A DNA stretch of 64,000 bases from a bacterium (GTDB taxonomy: Bacteria; Bdellovibrionota; UBA1018): positions 62,001 to 126,000 of the forward strand of contig JAIEMT010000023.1 of the NCBI GenBank assembly GCA_019751945.1, written 5' to 3'. Below the pieces are notes generated by a model. That model made no database searches. It was not told the origin of the DNA and worked only from the letters and a program-made list of their open reading frames with translations. Position numbers and translations under genes: made by a program. How positions within the stretch are numbered: the stretch's first letter is position 1; every line of letters starts with the position of its first letter. Positions 1 through 9,613 of this stretch are shown here, piece by piece.

Positions 1-1180
1 CCAGATAGTAGGCCAAGAAAATACCCAGCAAAGGCTGGCTGCTGCGCAACCAGATCGAATACTCCGAGTACAACACCAACGAGAACACCAAGAAAAAGAA
101 ACTCAGGCTCAACGTTGCAAATAGACCCTGCAACGGAGTGAACGTCAGCACCCAGAAGAAAACGAACGAGGTTACTGCAAAAGTTACGAACCAGTTAATC
201 CAACTGGGAGCGCGAACAACGCCTTCATTATGAATGATGGAATCTAAAATCGCAGCGTGAACTAAAAGCTTCGGGTTGGTGAAAGGTGCGCTGGAATATG
301 GAGTGAGTGCGTAGTCGCCGGAGTCGTCTTTGGACATCGTTCCCACTAAAACCACTTTGTCTCGAATGGCTGAGCTCGGCACTTTTCCTTCCATCAAATC
401 GACGAAAGAATAGATGGGGTAGTTCGTACCCGGCGCCGGCATTCCTGGAACGCCCGGAAACTTGGTGTTGCCGTGGTAGCGGAAAAAGAAATAGTCGCCG
501 TCCACTTCGGGAACATAAAAGCTTCCGCGAGTCAGCTCAGCATTTTTGTTCCAGCCCGCAGCCTGACTCAACGCCAGGTGAAACGAGGGCAAGCCGTAGA
601 GTCGCAGCAGAGCGCGACGAGTGACCTTGTCTTCAGCAAAAACGTTTCCGTCTTTATGAATCACGGCGATGGAATGCTTCAAAGTGCTGATTGGATACGG
701 AGGCACCACTTCACCCGTGACGTCGAACGGAGTTCCTAAAATAAACGGAATGCCACGCACTTCCATCCGCTTCACGGATTCCACAAAGCGGTTGATGTAA
801 TCGGGTTCGAACGCGACTTGATCGCCTTCGTGCACGCGCGTGAAATCCACCAAGTACCCGACAGCACGGGGTCCCAGGCGCTCCAACGCTTCAATAAAAC
901 GAGTGTGCTCGTCTAAACCGAGCGGTGCGAATTCATCTAAAACTTTTAAGGTAACGTCGTCGATGGCAACAATCACAATCTTCGGATCTGCTTTGAACTG
1001 AGCTCCGCGAGACACACGTAAGTCGTAAAGATTGGCTTCTAAGAAATTGAAATCGAGCCCAATGAGAATGGCGGTGAGGGTGAGCGCTCCCAGAAGAACC
1101 AGGGTGGTCTTCTCCCAGACTTGGGTCAGGGGACGCAGGGATCTCCTGAGAGATTTAAAGATTCGTGTCCAAACAAACAT
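1..1180 (-). CDS. CHASE2-domain membrane sensor, partial (C-terminus beyond left edge)
   Basis: The frame is open from the ATG at 1180 to base 1 with no stop, so the protein is truncated by the window. I read about 393 residues: a short basic N-terminus, one membrane segment at about residues 25-45, a long extracytoplasmic region, then hydrophobic segments from about residue 325 onward. The extracytoplasmic part has the CHASE2 layout: IVIVAIDDVTLKVLDEF near the start, a later DKVVLVGTMSKDDSGDY block, and a set of membrane helices directly after it. CHASE2 is an extracellular sensor module usually attached to an adenylate cyclase, kinase or phosphatase. That output domain would lie outside the window, so the signalling output is unknown. 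The upstream ribosome-binding site is weak (GGTGCGGA). Confidence 0.8.
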   Translation of the reverse strand, partial: MFVWTRIFKSLRRSLRPLTQVWEKTTLVLLGALTLTAILIGLDFNFLEANLYDLRVSRGAQFKADPKIVIVAIDDVTLKVLDEFAPLGLDEHTRFIEALERLGPRAVGYLVDFTRVHEGDQVAFEPDYINRFVESVKRMEVRGIPFILGTPFDVTGEVVPPYPISTLKHSIAVIHKDGNVFAEDKVTRRALLRLYGLPSFHLALSQAAGWNKNAELTRGSFYVPEVDGDYFFFRYHGNTKFPGVPGMPAPGTNYPIYSFVDLMEGKVPSSAIRDKVVLVGTMSKDDSGDYALTPYSSAPFTNPKLLVHAAILDSIIHNEGVVRAPSWINWFVTFAVTSFVFFWVLTFTPLQGLFATLSLSFFFLVFSLVLYSEYSIWLRSSQPLLGIFLAYYL

Positions 1181-1487
1181 TCCGCACCTACAACAACTAC
1201 TCCAGCGAGCTTCAACTTCCGCAGTCTAGCCCTGCTGTTGGGGCTAGTAGCCCCTAAGAAAAGCAAACCGTATACCACGTGGTGGCGTTTTGCGCCCATT
1301 TAATTAACCCCTGGAAACCATGGGGTAATGCGTCATTCCAGGCCCTGTCTGGGCGATAGTTTCTGCCCTGAATTCGAAGGTTTAAGCCCACCAGCTGTCT
1401 AGAGTTTAGACAGGCCGGCGCTCTCCGTTGACATCGACAGTCAGGACCAGCTATTGATACACACATCTTATTTAAAGGGAGCCCTGA
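1181..1487. other. Divergent intergenic region with several palindromes
   Basis: This 307-base gap separates two divergent genes and holds no convincing ORF. Visible structure: CTAGCCC at 1226-1232 pairs with GGGCTAG at 1241-1247, and GGGGCTA at 1240-1246 can alternatively pair with TAGCCCC at 1248-1254. A perfect 10-base palindrome, ACCACGTGGT, lies at 1274-1283. An ACCCC/GGGGT stem with inner TGG/CCA lies at 1307-1326. CTGTCTA at 1395-1401 pairs with TAGACAG at 1407-1413. These could be operators or leader hairpins; none is assigned. Confidence 0.5.
1428..1457 (+). promoter_or_regulatory. Candidate sigma-70-type promoter for the secreted protein gene at 1488
   Basis: A consensus -35 TTGACA (1428-1433) is followed after 18 bases by TATTGA (1452-1457), about 30 bases before the start codon. 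The -10 match is only partial, so this is a candidate. Confidence 0.4.
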
Positions 1488-1934
1488 ATGAATTTTAAAA
1501 GCGGAATTTTGGTTTTACTGAGTCTGATAGCCGCGGATGTTGCGCTTGCGACGGACTTCATTCTCACCCGCCCCTCGAGCTACACCTTTGTTCGCCGAGA
1601 CGAAGTGCCGGCCATTTCAAACGCTACGGAGCCTCGCCCCCAAACTCTCTATACGGAAGACAAGTACGCTTCTGCTGGATACTTGGAATGCTACGGCGAC
1701 AATCCCAGTCTGAAGGTCCGGTTCCAAGGCAAGCTACAAACTTATATAATCTCTCCAGGACCACAAGGCCCCGAAAAAACCTGCGAAAATCTTCTCGCGC
1801 ATGTTTACGATCTTGGTTTTATCAATCGAAGAGCCGGAAAAATTCAAAAAATTGTCTTTGAAGTCAAAAGCCAAAGACTTCCAGATCGCCCCGAAGAAGA
1901 CGTTGTCTCGACAATCCGAGTTTATCCTTACTGA
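1488..1934 (+). CDS. Small secreted protein of unknown function
   Basis: 148 residues with a signal peptide of about 21 residues (hydrophobic LVLLSLIAADVALA, cleavage plausible after ALA). The ribosome-binding site AAAGGGAG sits about 6 bases before the ATG. The mature part is about 125 residues with two cysteines (CYGD and KTCENL), which could form a disulphide in the periplasm. No family was recognised. The stop codon (1932-1934) directly abuts the stop codon of the convergent PBP gene with no base between them. Confidence 0.75.
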   Translation: MNFKSGILVLLSLIAADVALATDFILTRPSSYTFVRRDEVPAISNATEPRPQTLYTEDKYASAGYLECYGDNPSLKVRFQGKLQTYIISPGPQGPEKTCENLLAHVYDLGFINRRAGKIQKIVFEVKSQRLPDRPEEDVVSTIRVYPY

Positions 1935-4358
1935 TTAAACCCCGTCTTCACGAGTGAGCGGAGTGGAAGGCGGCCAGAGTTCTTCGCACGAAGTATCTTG
2001 CGGCTCGTTTCCCACAACGTATTTTTCAACGACGGTCTGTTCTTCGGCACAGCTGGGAGAAGCGCGCTTGCCCGATCGACGATCAATTCTTGTAGCCGTA
2101 ACTTGCGAACTGATTGGGAAAGGTCCTGGGGGCACGGGCTCGAGCGCTTGCTTCATAAAGCTGACCCAAATCGGAAGCGCAGCATTCGCCCCCGTCAGAG
2201 TGATCTTTCCTTTTTTGCGATTCTCTTGCTCGGTAGAATTGTTGGCCGCTTCAGCAGCGGCTTCTGCTGCCGCCACATCCTGGTCCATCCCCACCCAAAC
2301 AACCGTGGTCAAAGTGGGCGTGTAGCCCGCAAACCAGCTATCGCGGTAGTTGCTGGTGGTTCCAGTTTTTCCTGCAGCAGCACGATCAAATCCATAACGA
2401 ACAGCCGAACGAGCCGTTCCTTCTAGGAAAACATTTTGCAGCATGTCCGTAAGCAGGTCGACTGCGCCAGGTTCCAAAACTTGCTGCGGATGAAAAATAA
2501 ACCGCGCGAAATTGGTGCCGTCCTCCAAAGTTATTCCGCGAATGACAGTAAGCTCATCCTGCAAACCATGATTGGCAAGCGTGGCGTAGGCGCGAAGCAA
2601 TTCTACTGGCGACAACTCCGCCACCCCCAAAGAAAGCGACGGAACACGAGGCAAATTCGACTGAATTCCCACAGCCCGCGCTGTGCGAATGACATTGTCT
2701 AAACCCACTTCAATTCCCAATCGCGCGGCCGGAATATTCACCGAATGCGCTAAGGCCATGCGCATCGGAATCCAGCCCATGAATTCTTTTTCGTAATTGC
2801 GAGGACTCCAGTTTTGCTTGCCGCGATCGTAAACCAACTTCCACGGCGAATCTTCAACCGGGTGCCCAGGTCCGTAAGGAATGCCTTTCGGATCACGTCC
2901 CTTCACAAACGCCGAGAGATAAACGAGCGGCTTGAACGTCGAACCGATCTGCCGCTTCATATTCAAGATGCGATTAAAGGTAGACTGAGCGTAGTTGCGC
3001 CCGCCAATCAGCGCACGAATATAACCCGTCGAATGATCAACAGCGGCGAGCGCTCCTTCCAACCGAACCGTCGCTGGAATTCCTAAATTCTTTTCAACCT
3101 GCTGCAATCCTTCTGCGATCGACCGCTGTGCAGCGGCGTTTACGGCCATATCCAATGTCGTGTAGACGCGGAAGCCTGCGGCCGTAATTTCTTGCTCGGA
3201 CTTGTCCTTGATTTGTCGAATCAACTCGGCCTTCACAAAATCGGTAAAATACGGCGATTTGTTGGCAGCAAAAATAGGCGGCACCAATCGAATCGGCATG
3301 GCTGCTGCAGCCTTCGCTTCCGCCTCAGCAATTTGCCCGGTCTCGACCATTTTCTTCAAAACCAGTTGCTGACGTTCTAGTGCGCGCTCTTTATAACGAT
3401 AAGGAGAGTAATATCCCGGGCCACGAATCAACCCAGCCATCAAAGCAATCTCGCCCAGATTTAAATCCGTGAGCTTCTTTCCAAAGAAGTGCTTCGCGCC
3501 CTCGGCCACCCCGTGAATTTCCAAACTCCCGACTTGTCCCAAGTACACTTCATTTAAATAACGCTCGAGAATTTGTTCTTTGTCAAAACGCAGTTCCAAA
3601 AGAATCGCAATGAAGAGCTCGTTGATTTTTCGAAACACATTCTTGTTTCGACGAACCATTAAATTTTTCACGAGCTGTTGAGTGAGGGTGCTGCCCCCTT
3701 GTGCAAACGAAAGCGTGCGCAGATTTACCCAAATCGCACGGGCCAATCCGCGCGGATCAAAACCCGCGTGATCTTCAAAATGCTGATCTTCAATAGCGAT
3801 GATGGCTTGCCAAACGGAGGCCGGAATATCTTTGAACTTGAGCGGCTCTCGAATCTCCTTAGGAGCGTCCCCACCGGTTCTCGAAAGCGTGGCGACGAGT
3901 TCGGGCTCCAAGTAAATGTCGGGAACATCCGCGTCGACCACTTTGATAGAGTCCAGCTCAGCTTTGGGTTCGGCTCCTTTAAACAATAGTGAAATGGATT
4001 TACCCGCAGCGTCGAAAGTGGAGTGGTTGTCGGGAACCAAATAGGCCGGATAATTCGTCGGGTGCAGCGTAAAACTCACGCTATTTCCCGTCTCAGACAC
4101 AGAATAGCCGAGCGCACTGAGTCGCTGAAGCACAAGCTGTCGCGGCATCGGAGGCACAATGCGAGTAACGTCCGAATAAATCCGAGTGGGAACAAATTCA
4201 GTCTGCTGACTGAACGCAGTTTGGACCTGGTCGTAGAGATACCAGAGGTAACCCGAGAACAACGCGATGAAAATGGGAGTGCCGATAAGCGCCACCCGAG
4301 CGAAACGCCGCACTTTATCTCCTTGACTGAACAGTAATGGGTCAATAAAACGTGGCAT
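1935..4358 (-). CDS. mrcB: Bifunctional penicillin-binding protein, class A (PBP1B-like)
   Basis: 807 residues, the usual length for a class A PBP. It polymerises lipid II into glycan strands and cross-links the stem peptides in the periplasm. Layout: short cytoplasmic tail, one membrane anchor (about 20-42), a UB2H-like segment (about 55-145), glycosyltransferase domain with EDQHFEDHAGFDP (catalytic Glu about 190) and GGSTLTQQLVKN (221-232), then transpeptidase with S473-T-F-K, S539-V-N and K664-T-G-T. All catalytic motifs are intact. The C-terminus is Pro-rich with two cysteines. The PBP1B label rests on the segment between anchor and glycosyltransferase; PBP1A-type is the alternative. It diverges from the porin-like gene at 4429. 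Confidence 0.92.
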   Translation of the reverse strand: MPRFIDPLLFSQGDKVRRFARVALIGTPIFIALFSGYLWYLYDQVQTAFSQQTEFVPTRIYSDVTRIVPPMPRQLVLQRLSALGYSVSETGNSVSFTLHPTNYPAYLVPDNHSTFDAAGKSISLLFKGAEPKAELDSIKVVDADVPDIYLEPELVATLSRTGGDAPKEIREPLKFKDIPASVWQAIIAIEDQHFEDHAGFDPRGLARAIWVNLRTLSFAQGGSTLTQQLVKNLMVRRNKNVFRKINELFIAILLELRFDKEQILERYLNEVYLGQVGSLEIHGVAEGAKHFFGKKLTDLNLGEIALMAGLIRGPGYYSPYRYKERALERQQLVLKKMVETGQIAEAEAKAAAAMPIRLVPPIFAANKSPYFTDFVKAELIRQIKDKSEQEITAAGFRVYTTLDMAVNAAAQRSIAEGLQQVEKNLGIPATVRLEGALAAVDHSTGYIRALIGGRNYAQSTFNRILNMKRQIGSTFKPLVYLSAFVKGRDPKGIPYGPGHPVEDSPWKLVYDRGKQNWSPRNYEKEFMGWIPMRMALAHSVNIPAARLGIEVGLDNVIRTARAVGIQSNLPRVPSLSLGVAELSPVELLRAYATLANHGLQDELTVIRGITLEDGTNFARFIFHPQQVLEPGAVDLLTDMLQNVFLEGTARSAVRYGFDRAAAGKTGTTSNYRDSWFAGYTPTLTTVVWVGMDQDVAAAEAAAEAANNSTEQENRKKGKITLTGANAALPIWVSFMKQALEPVPPGPFPISSQVTATRIDRRSGKRASPSCAEEQTVVEKYVVGNEPQDTSCEELWPPSTPLTREDGV

Positions 4359-4428
4359 ACCTTCGACAGTAGATCAAGCCATGTCAGAGGTGTTTGTGTA
4401 CACAGAGAGAAGGGGTAGGTCTAAGCAA

Positions 4429-5976
4429 GTGCAAAAGAATCTCAATTCTGTTTCGAAGCCGGTCTTATTCGTTTTAGGGGTGGCGCTCAGTGGGTTAGCC
4501 TCTCAAGCTCAGGCTCTTGAGCTGGACTGGTCAGGACAGTTTCGCGGCGAATACCACCTCGTCACACCTTACACCTTAGATGGAAGCCAGGGTTCACCCG
4601 ACGCTGCTCGCGCAGCTGCAGGCGGCTATTACATTGGTGGGAGCGGCAAGACAGACGCTGACTTCGAAACCCTTTTCTTGCGTCTCCGTCCAAAAGTGAT
4701 TGTGAACGACAACGTTTCTATTAAATCGGAGTTCTGGGTGGGCGACCCCATCTTTGGATTCTTCGGTGCGGGATCTTCCTTCTTTAATGATCAGCGCCAA
4801 CTCTACTCCAGTCAATCTCGCGGGTCGGTCATCACCGCTCAACGCGTTTGGGGGGAATTTCAGACCGACTTAGGTACCGTCCAAATCGGCCGTCTCCCGC
4901 TTCAGTGGGGATTGGGCATTGTTTGGAACGACGGCGAAGACGTTTGGTCACGCTACATGTCAACCGGTGACGCGATTCGTTTCTCGACTAAGTTCGGCGC
5001 ATTCTCCTTTATTCCCAGTTTCATCAAGTACTCGATGGGCAACACCGTCGGCGGCTCCTGTACGGTGGCTGGCGGCACTTGCACAGCTGGTCAGGGCAGC
5101 GGCGATGTAACCGACTATTCCTTGATTTTGAAATACGACAATCCGGATGAGGAATTTGAAGGCGGCTTGAACTTCATTCGCCGTATTGCTTCGTCTGGCC
5201 AGGACGCCAACTACGGCTTCTTTGGCGTAGGAACGGGCGGGGGCGCTCAAGGCGGATCTAGCTTGAACTACAACACCTTCGATATTTATTTGAAGCGCCG
5301 CTTTGGCAAATTCACGGTGGGTGTAGAAGTTCCGCTAGTCGGCGGAACCATCGGCGGAATTTCCTACAAGTCTTACGGCGTAGCGGTGGAAGCGGGCTGG
5401 AAGCCTTCCGACAGCTGGGAATCCCACCTCAAGATCGGTCAGGCTCCAGGTCAACCGAACTCCTCGACAGCGATTCCAGACACGTTTAAAGCCTTCTTTT
5501 ACAATCCCAACTATAAGCTGGGCTTGATCATGTTCAACTACCAGTTGGCAAACTTTGGCCGCGCCAACTCTCAGAACAATGCGACTTTAGAACCGAAGAA
5601 TGCTTACTCGATTTACGACAATCCGGTCGTGAACGCTCAATACATTGCCTTCACTCAAGCCTATAAAACCGAGAAGTGGAATTTCCACGGCTCATTCATT
5701 ATGGCAACGGCTGCTGAAACCGCCCAAGCGAGCGGAAACTTTTTCAACACTTGGGACCGCGCTTTCCACGCCTACGGGGCAGGAGCCGCTCAAAGCAATT
5801 TCCTAGGTTGGGAAGTGGATGCCGGTGTCGGAATGAAATGGGATGAAGCCACTCACTTTGGCTTAGACATGGGCTTGTACTTCCCGGGCAACTTTATGAA
5901 GTTCTCGAACACTGCCACAGAAAACCAAACCAAGAGTGTGTTTGCGATGGTGGTCAAAGCGGGCGTGAATTTCTAA
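4429..5976 (+). CDS. Outer-membrane beta-barrel (porin-like) protein
   Basis: From the GTG at 4429 the protein has 515 residues and starts with a clean signal peptide (basic VQKN, hydrophobic VLFVLGVALSGLA, cleavage after AQA). An in-frame ATG at 4381 would add 16 charged residues before it and has no ribosome-binding site, so the GTG, preceded by AAGGGG and TAGGT, is preferred. The mature chain alternates short amphipathic strands and Gly/Ser/Asn loops and ends in Phe (AGVNF), typical of an outer-membrane barrel. Substrate is unknown. It is monocistronic, ending in a perfect hairpin shared with the convergent response-regulator gene. Confidence 0.72.
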   Translation: MQKNLNSVSKPVLFVLGVALSGLASQAQALELDWSGQFRGEYHLVTPYTLDGSQGSPDAARAAAGGYYIGGSGKTDADFETLFLRLRPKVIVNDNVSIKSEFWVGDPIFGFFGAGSSFFNDQRQLYSSQSRGSVITAQRVWGEFQTDLGTVQIGRLPLQWGLGIVWNDGEDVWSRYMSTGDAIRFSTKFGAFSFIPSFIKYSMGNTVGGSCTVAGGTCTAGQGSGDVTDYSLILKYDNPDEEFEGGLNFIRRIASSGQDANYGFFGVGTGGGAQGGSSLNYNTFDIYLKRRFGKFTVGVEVPLVGGTIGGISYKSYGVAVEAGWKPSDSWESHLKIGQAPGQPNSSTAIPDTFKAFFYNPNYKLGLIMFNYQLANFGRANSQNNATLEPKNAYSIYDNPVVNAQYIAFTQAYKTEKWNFHGSFIMATAAETAQASGNFFNTWDRAFHAYGAGAAQSNFLGWEVDAGVGMKWDEATHFGLDMGLYFPGNFMKFSNTATENQTKSVFAMVVKAGVNF

Positions 5977-5997
5977 ACTAGACGCCTGTCTAGTTTA
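5974..5997. terminator. Perfect bidirectional hairpin containing both stop codons
   Basis: TAAACTAGAC (5974-5983) pairs perfectly with GTCTAGTTTA (5988-5997) around a GCCT loop. The first three bases are the stop codon of the plus-strand barrel gene and the last three are the complement of the stop codon of the minus-strand receiver gene. It is symmetric, so it can act on both transcripts. The U-tract is weak, so its efficiency as an intrinsic terminator is uncertain. Confidence 0.65.
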
Positions 5998-6402
5998 TGC
6001 TGAAGTCGGAAGCAGATAGCGTTCGACGCTTGCTAAAATCGTCTCTAAACGAATCGGCTTGCTGAGATAGCCATCCGCCGAAACGGACTCTAACTTACTT
6101 TCCATATGTCCGTCTGCTGACATGACAATTACCGGAATACTTCGAAGTTCCGGATCGGACATTTGCTCAACTCGAAATTGCAACCCATCCATCACGGGCA
6201 TCATCAAGTCGAGAAGAATCAAGCCTGGGAGCGGCTCTCCCGAACGCAAGCGATCCAACGCCGCCTTTCCATTTTCAGCGCACTCCACGCGGTAGTTGAA
6301 GCTTTCGAGCAATTCTCGAAGCGACTCGAGGATGGCGTCGTCATCCTCGATCAATAAAATTTCTTTGGTCATTTCGTTGGCTTTACGTGGAATAGACTTC
6401 AT
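5995..6402 (-). CDS. Stand-alone response-regulator receiver protein (CheY-like)
   Basis: 135 residues forming one receiver domain: acidic pocket IEDDD, phospho-acceptor Asp in LILLDLMMPVMDG, conserved Ser in VIVMSADG and Lys in YLSKPIRL. There is no output domain, so it works through protein contacts or as a phosphorelay intermediate. The ATG at 6402 has a good AGGGAG ribosome-binding site 7 bases upstream. A second Met 10 residues on (6372) is where homologues would normally begin. Its start lies 20 bases inside the end of the upstream histidine-kinase gene, so the two are coupled and are very likely cognate partners. Confidence 0.9.
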   Translation of the reverse strand: MKSIPRKANEMTKEILLIEDDDAILESLRELLESFNYRVECAENGKAALDRLRSGEPLPGLILLDLMMPVMDGLQFRVEQMSDPELRSIPVIVMSADGHMESKLESVSADGYLSKPIRLETILASVERYLLPTSA

Positions 6403-9400
6403 CGGGGGTCTCCCTGCCGGTCAGAACTTTTTGACCGTGGTAAAAAAGTGGAAGTTTAATAACGAAGCGAGCCCCCCCTGTTTTGCCGTTTTCTAACTGC
6501 ACGGAACCGTGATGGCCTTTGATGATTTCCTTCACAATGAATAGGCCCAGCCCCAGACCGCTCACATTGCTCATGGAATTCCCCCTCACAAAACGTTCAA
6601 AAACTTTTTCCTGGCGATCGACAGGAATTCCCGGGCCGCCGTCTTCAATCACCAGCTGAGCGATAGCCGCCTGCCTCGACAGCTCAATCCGAACAGGCTG
6701 ACTAGGGGCGTACTTAATGACGTTAGACATGAGATTGTCCACGACTTGCTCGATACGCGCGCGATCCAAGTAACCCGAAATACCCGATTCAATTTTGCAC
6801 TCGATTTGGCATTTCACTTTGGCCAAGTGGTCCGTGAATCGGTTGATCATGTCTTGCACAGTCTCGCTGAGATCGGTATTTTCAAAATTAAAGCTGAACT
6901 TACCGGCCTGAATTTTAGAAGCATCCAAAAGTTCTTCAACTAAACCGGTGAGGCGATTGATTTGCTTTTCAGAGATGTCAAAAACCTTGGCCAGTTTTTC
7001 TGGCGGAGGCGCGATTCGCTCTTCCACCTTAATATTATTCTTAGTCATTTGAATTTGAAGACTCAACGAAGTGATCGGTGTTTTTAATTCATGGGAAGCG
7101 ATCGAGAGAAATTCGTCGCGAGCACGGATGGCTTCCTGTGCCTGTTTATAAAGTAGAGCATTGTCAACAGCGATGCCTGCCCGACGACCTAACTCTTCAG
7201 CCATGGCCAAGTCTACTTGGGTGTAGCGACGCAATGATTCTGCAGCAATGAAGGTCACGGCCCCCAAAGTGCGCCCGCGAGCCACGAGTGGGACAACCAT
7301 GGCTGAACGAATACCCAGCGATCGAGCCATTTCATATTGATCGGAATCTTGAGTGGACGTTCTCAGGAGCTCGTCAGTCACCACGCTGTAAAGTTCCGAC
7401 TTCCCGGTGCGAATCGCGTGAATATTCCCTGTGGGCATATCCCAATTGGGCGGGTAGCGAGTACGCCACTCATCGGCGAGCTTCACCTTCTCGGGGTCGG
7501 GGTGAATGACGGCGATTCGACGAACTTTTCTCTCGCCTTCAATCAAGTCGATCATGCACCAATCGGAAAGACGGGGGACAGCAAGCTCGGCAATCTGTCG
7601 AAGAGTGGCTTCGTAATCCAACGACGAAAAGAGCACACTGCTCACTTCATCGATGAACTTGATCGACTCAGCGCTTTTTCTTCTCTCGGTAAATTCCTTC
7701 ATGATGCTGACAGCGAGGCGCACTTTATTGGTCTCATCGACAATGGGTGCCGACTTCACCATGAGCCAACGCTCTTCACCAGTACTCAGGGATTTAAAAC
7801 AAAGCACCGTCTCGGGCGGATTCTCTAAGCCTGAAAAAACAAGACGGGACGGTAAGAGTTCCAATGGGAACGGATTGCTATTTTCATCGAAGATTCCGAT
7901 TCCATCAGCCACCTCGGTATAAGGAGGTGTTTTCAAGAAGGTCTGGAGATCTGCAAATCCACACATGGCGGTGCCTGTTTCATTCGCGTAGACGATTTGC
8001 CCACGATCATCGGTCACGACAATTCCATCGGTGATTCCGCTTAAAATAATATTGAGCTGGTTTCGGGAGTGGTCCAGCTCTTCCGTGCGAACTTTTACTC
8101 GACGCTCGAGATCGTCATAAGAACGCAAGAGCTCCGCCTGAACGAGACGCTGCTCCGTTAAATCTCGCGTCACCACAGAAAACCCGAGAAGCTCGCCTGA
8201 ACGACCGCGAACAGCCGTAAGAGCAATGTGGCACCAAAATCGGGATCCATCTTTTTTTACTCGCCAAGATTCATCCTGAAAGCGCCCCTCAATCTGAGAT
8301 TGGGCAAGCTGCATTTCTGGTTTCTGAGCTTCCACATCTTCAGACAAGTAGAAAATTGAAAAATGTTTACCGAGAACCTCGTGCGGTTCAAAACCTGTCA
8401 GATGTTGAGCGCCTTCGTTCCAAGTCGCTATTCGACCTTGAGGATCGAGCATCATGATGGCGTAGTCCTTGACGTTCTCAACCATCAAGCGGAAACGTTC
8501 TTCGCTCTGTTGAAGTTCAGCTGTCCTTTCACGCACCATTCTTTCCAGCTGGGCGTGTGACCGCTGTAACTCTTCATCACTTCTTTTCTTAGCTTCTACA
8601 GCCTGGCGGCGCTCAGCTAAAGCCGCTGCCAACGTAAGACCGGTGACACTGATAATGGTGAGGAATCCGTGCAAGTGAACCAGGCGATCTCGCAACGGGC
8701 CCAGAGAAAACGGACCGTGGCCTGCAGCAGTTTCCGAAACCGCAATTGCTGCCAATATAAAGGTGGTGACTGCATTGCCGCCTGGACCGTAACGAATGGC
8801 CGACCAGACGATGAGCGGGAATAAGAGGTAAACCAGAGTGTGATTTGAAATGCCGAGATCCCAGGCTTGAGATCCGTGAAAGGAAATCAAACTGAGCAAG
8901 AGAGTCGTAATACAAAAAAAGAAGAACTCGATTGCTCGAGCGCGATGGGTGTTCCAAGCGGACCGGGCCCACGGAATCAGGAGCAATGGACCGACGATGA
9001 GGTTGCCCAAAATATCGCCAATCCACCAAGCCTTCCAAGTTTCTCGCGCGCCCTCTAAAAGGTAGGGGTGTTGCCACCAAGTCAGCCCGACGCCGACGGT
9101 AGCGCTGATGAGGGTGCTAAAAATTGCGCCAAAGAAAATGAGTGAAAGAACGTCTTTCATTCTTTCCAGACGACGATCAAAGGAAGCAAAATTGAGAAGG
9201 AGATAGCCCCCCACCAAAGCCTCAAGAACATTGCCCAGAGCAATTCCGCCGGCCAGCCAGGGTTGTCCGGTAACGTTCCAATTCACCAAAAAAGCGGCCA
9301 AAAAGATGCCCGGCCAAATGCGGTAGCCGAGACAAATCACCGCGGCCAGTGCAATGCCGGTAGGAGGCCAAACGAGTGCAGCCATATGACTGATGGCGTC

Positions 9401-9478
9401 CATTCTCAAGCCGATCGATGCAGTGATGTAGTAGGCGAAGGCCACCAAGCTAACGTTGACTAAGTAGGGACGCTTCAT
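6383..9478 (-). CDS. MASE1-PAS-PAS-GAF sensor histidine kinase
   Basis: 1031 residues. The first about 290 are a multi-helix MASE1-type membrane sensor (ALVWPPTGIALA motif near the N-terminus). A short coiled coil leads into a PAS domain (about 325-440, ENVKDYAIMMLDPQGRIATW), a second PAS (about 465-590), a GAF domain (about 610-770), HisKA with the phospho-acceptor in SHELKTPITS, and an HATPase_c domain with N-box NLMSNVIKYA, G1 EDGGPGIP and G2 GLGLGLFIVKEI. All kinase motifs are intact, so autophosphorylation is expected at the inner membrane. The signal is unknown. Its gene overlaps the receiver gene that follows. Confidence 0.9.
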   Translation of the reverse strand: MKRPYLVNVSLVAFAYYITASIGLRMDAISHMAALVWPPTGIALAAVICLGYRIWPGIFLAAFLVNWNVTGQPWLAGGIALGNVLEALVGGYLLLNFASFDRRLERMKDVLSLIFFGAIFSTLISATVGVGLTWWQHPYLLEGARETWKAWWIGDILGNLIVGPLLLIPWARSAWNTHRARAIEFFFFCITTLLLSLISFHGSQAWDLGISNHTLVYLLFPLIVWSAIRYGPGGNAVTTFILAAIAVSETAAGHGPFSLGPLRDRLVHLHGFLTIISVTGLTLAAALAERRQAVEAKKRSDEELQRSHAQLERMVRERTAELQQSEERFRLMVENVKDYAIMMLDPQGRIATWNEGAQHLTGFEPHEVLGKHFSIFYLSEDVEAQKPEMQLAQSQIEGRFQDESWRVKKDGSRFWCHIALTAVRGRSGELLGFSVVTRDLTEQRLVQAELLRSYDDLERRVKVRTEELDHSRNQLNIILSGITDGIVVTDDRGQIVYANETGTAMCGFADLQTFLKTPPYTEVADGIGIFDENSNPFPLELLPSRLVFSGLENPPETVLCFKSLSTGEERWLMVKSAPIVDETNKVRLAVSIMKEFTERRKSAESIKFIDEVSSVLFSSLDYEATLRQIAELAVPRLSDWCMIDLIEGERKVRRIAVIHPDPEKVKLADEWRTRYPPNWDMPTGNIHAIRTGKSELYSVVTDELLRTSTQDSDQYEMARSLGIRSAMVVPLVARGRTLGAVTFIAAESLRRYTQVDLAMAEELGRRAGIAVDNALLYKQAQEAIRARDEFLSIASHELKTPITSLSLQIQMTKNNIKVEERIAPPPEKLAKVFDISEKQINRLTGLVEELLDASKIQAGKFSFNFENTDLSETVQDMINRFTDHLAKVKCQIECKIESGISGYLDRARIEQVVDNLMSNVIKYAPSQPVRIELSRQAAIAQLVIEDGGPGIPVDRQEKVFERFVRGNSMSNVSGLGLGLFIVKEIIKGHHGSVQLENGKTGGARFVIKLPLFYHGQKVLTGRETPDEVYST

Positions 9479-9593
9479 AGAGATAGAGGGATCTCCTAGC
9501 CCTAACTCAAAACAGAATGGCGAATCTTTACCAAATTTGACGCACGTTGACTAGAAGGTAACGGCCGAAATGAGTCCGCTATCTATTCAATTG

Positions 9594-9613
9594 ATTTTAT
9601 TGAACAATAAAAT
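9594..9613. repeat. AT-only 9-bp inverted repeat at the fliL-like 3' end
   Basis: ATTTTATTG (9594-9602) and CAATAAAAT (9605-9613) pair around AA and span the stop codon of the FliL-like gene. With no G/C-rich base it is a poor terminator. Confidence 0.35.

Noticed and set aside
1998-2426. Long open frame antisense to the PBP gene
   Set aside because: No ribosome-binding site or family match; the minus strand carries all PBP motifs in the same place.
6372-6402. Receiver start moved to the internal ATG at 6372
   Set aside because: The ATG at 6402 has the better Shine-Dalgarno; the shorter start is kept only as an alternative.
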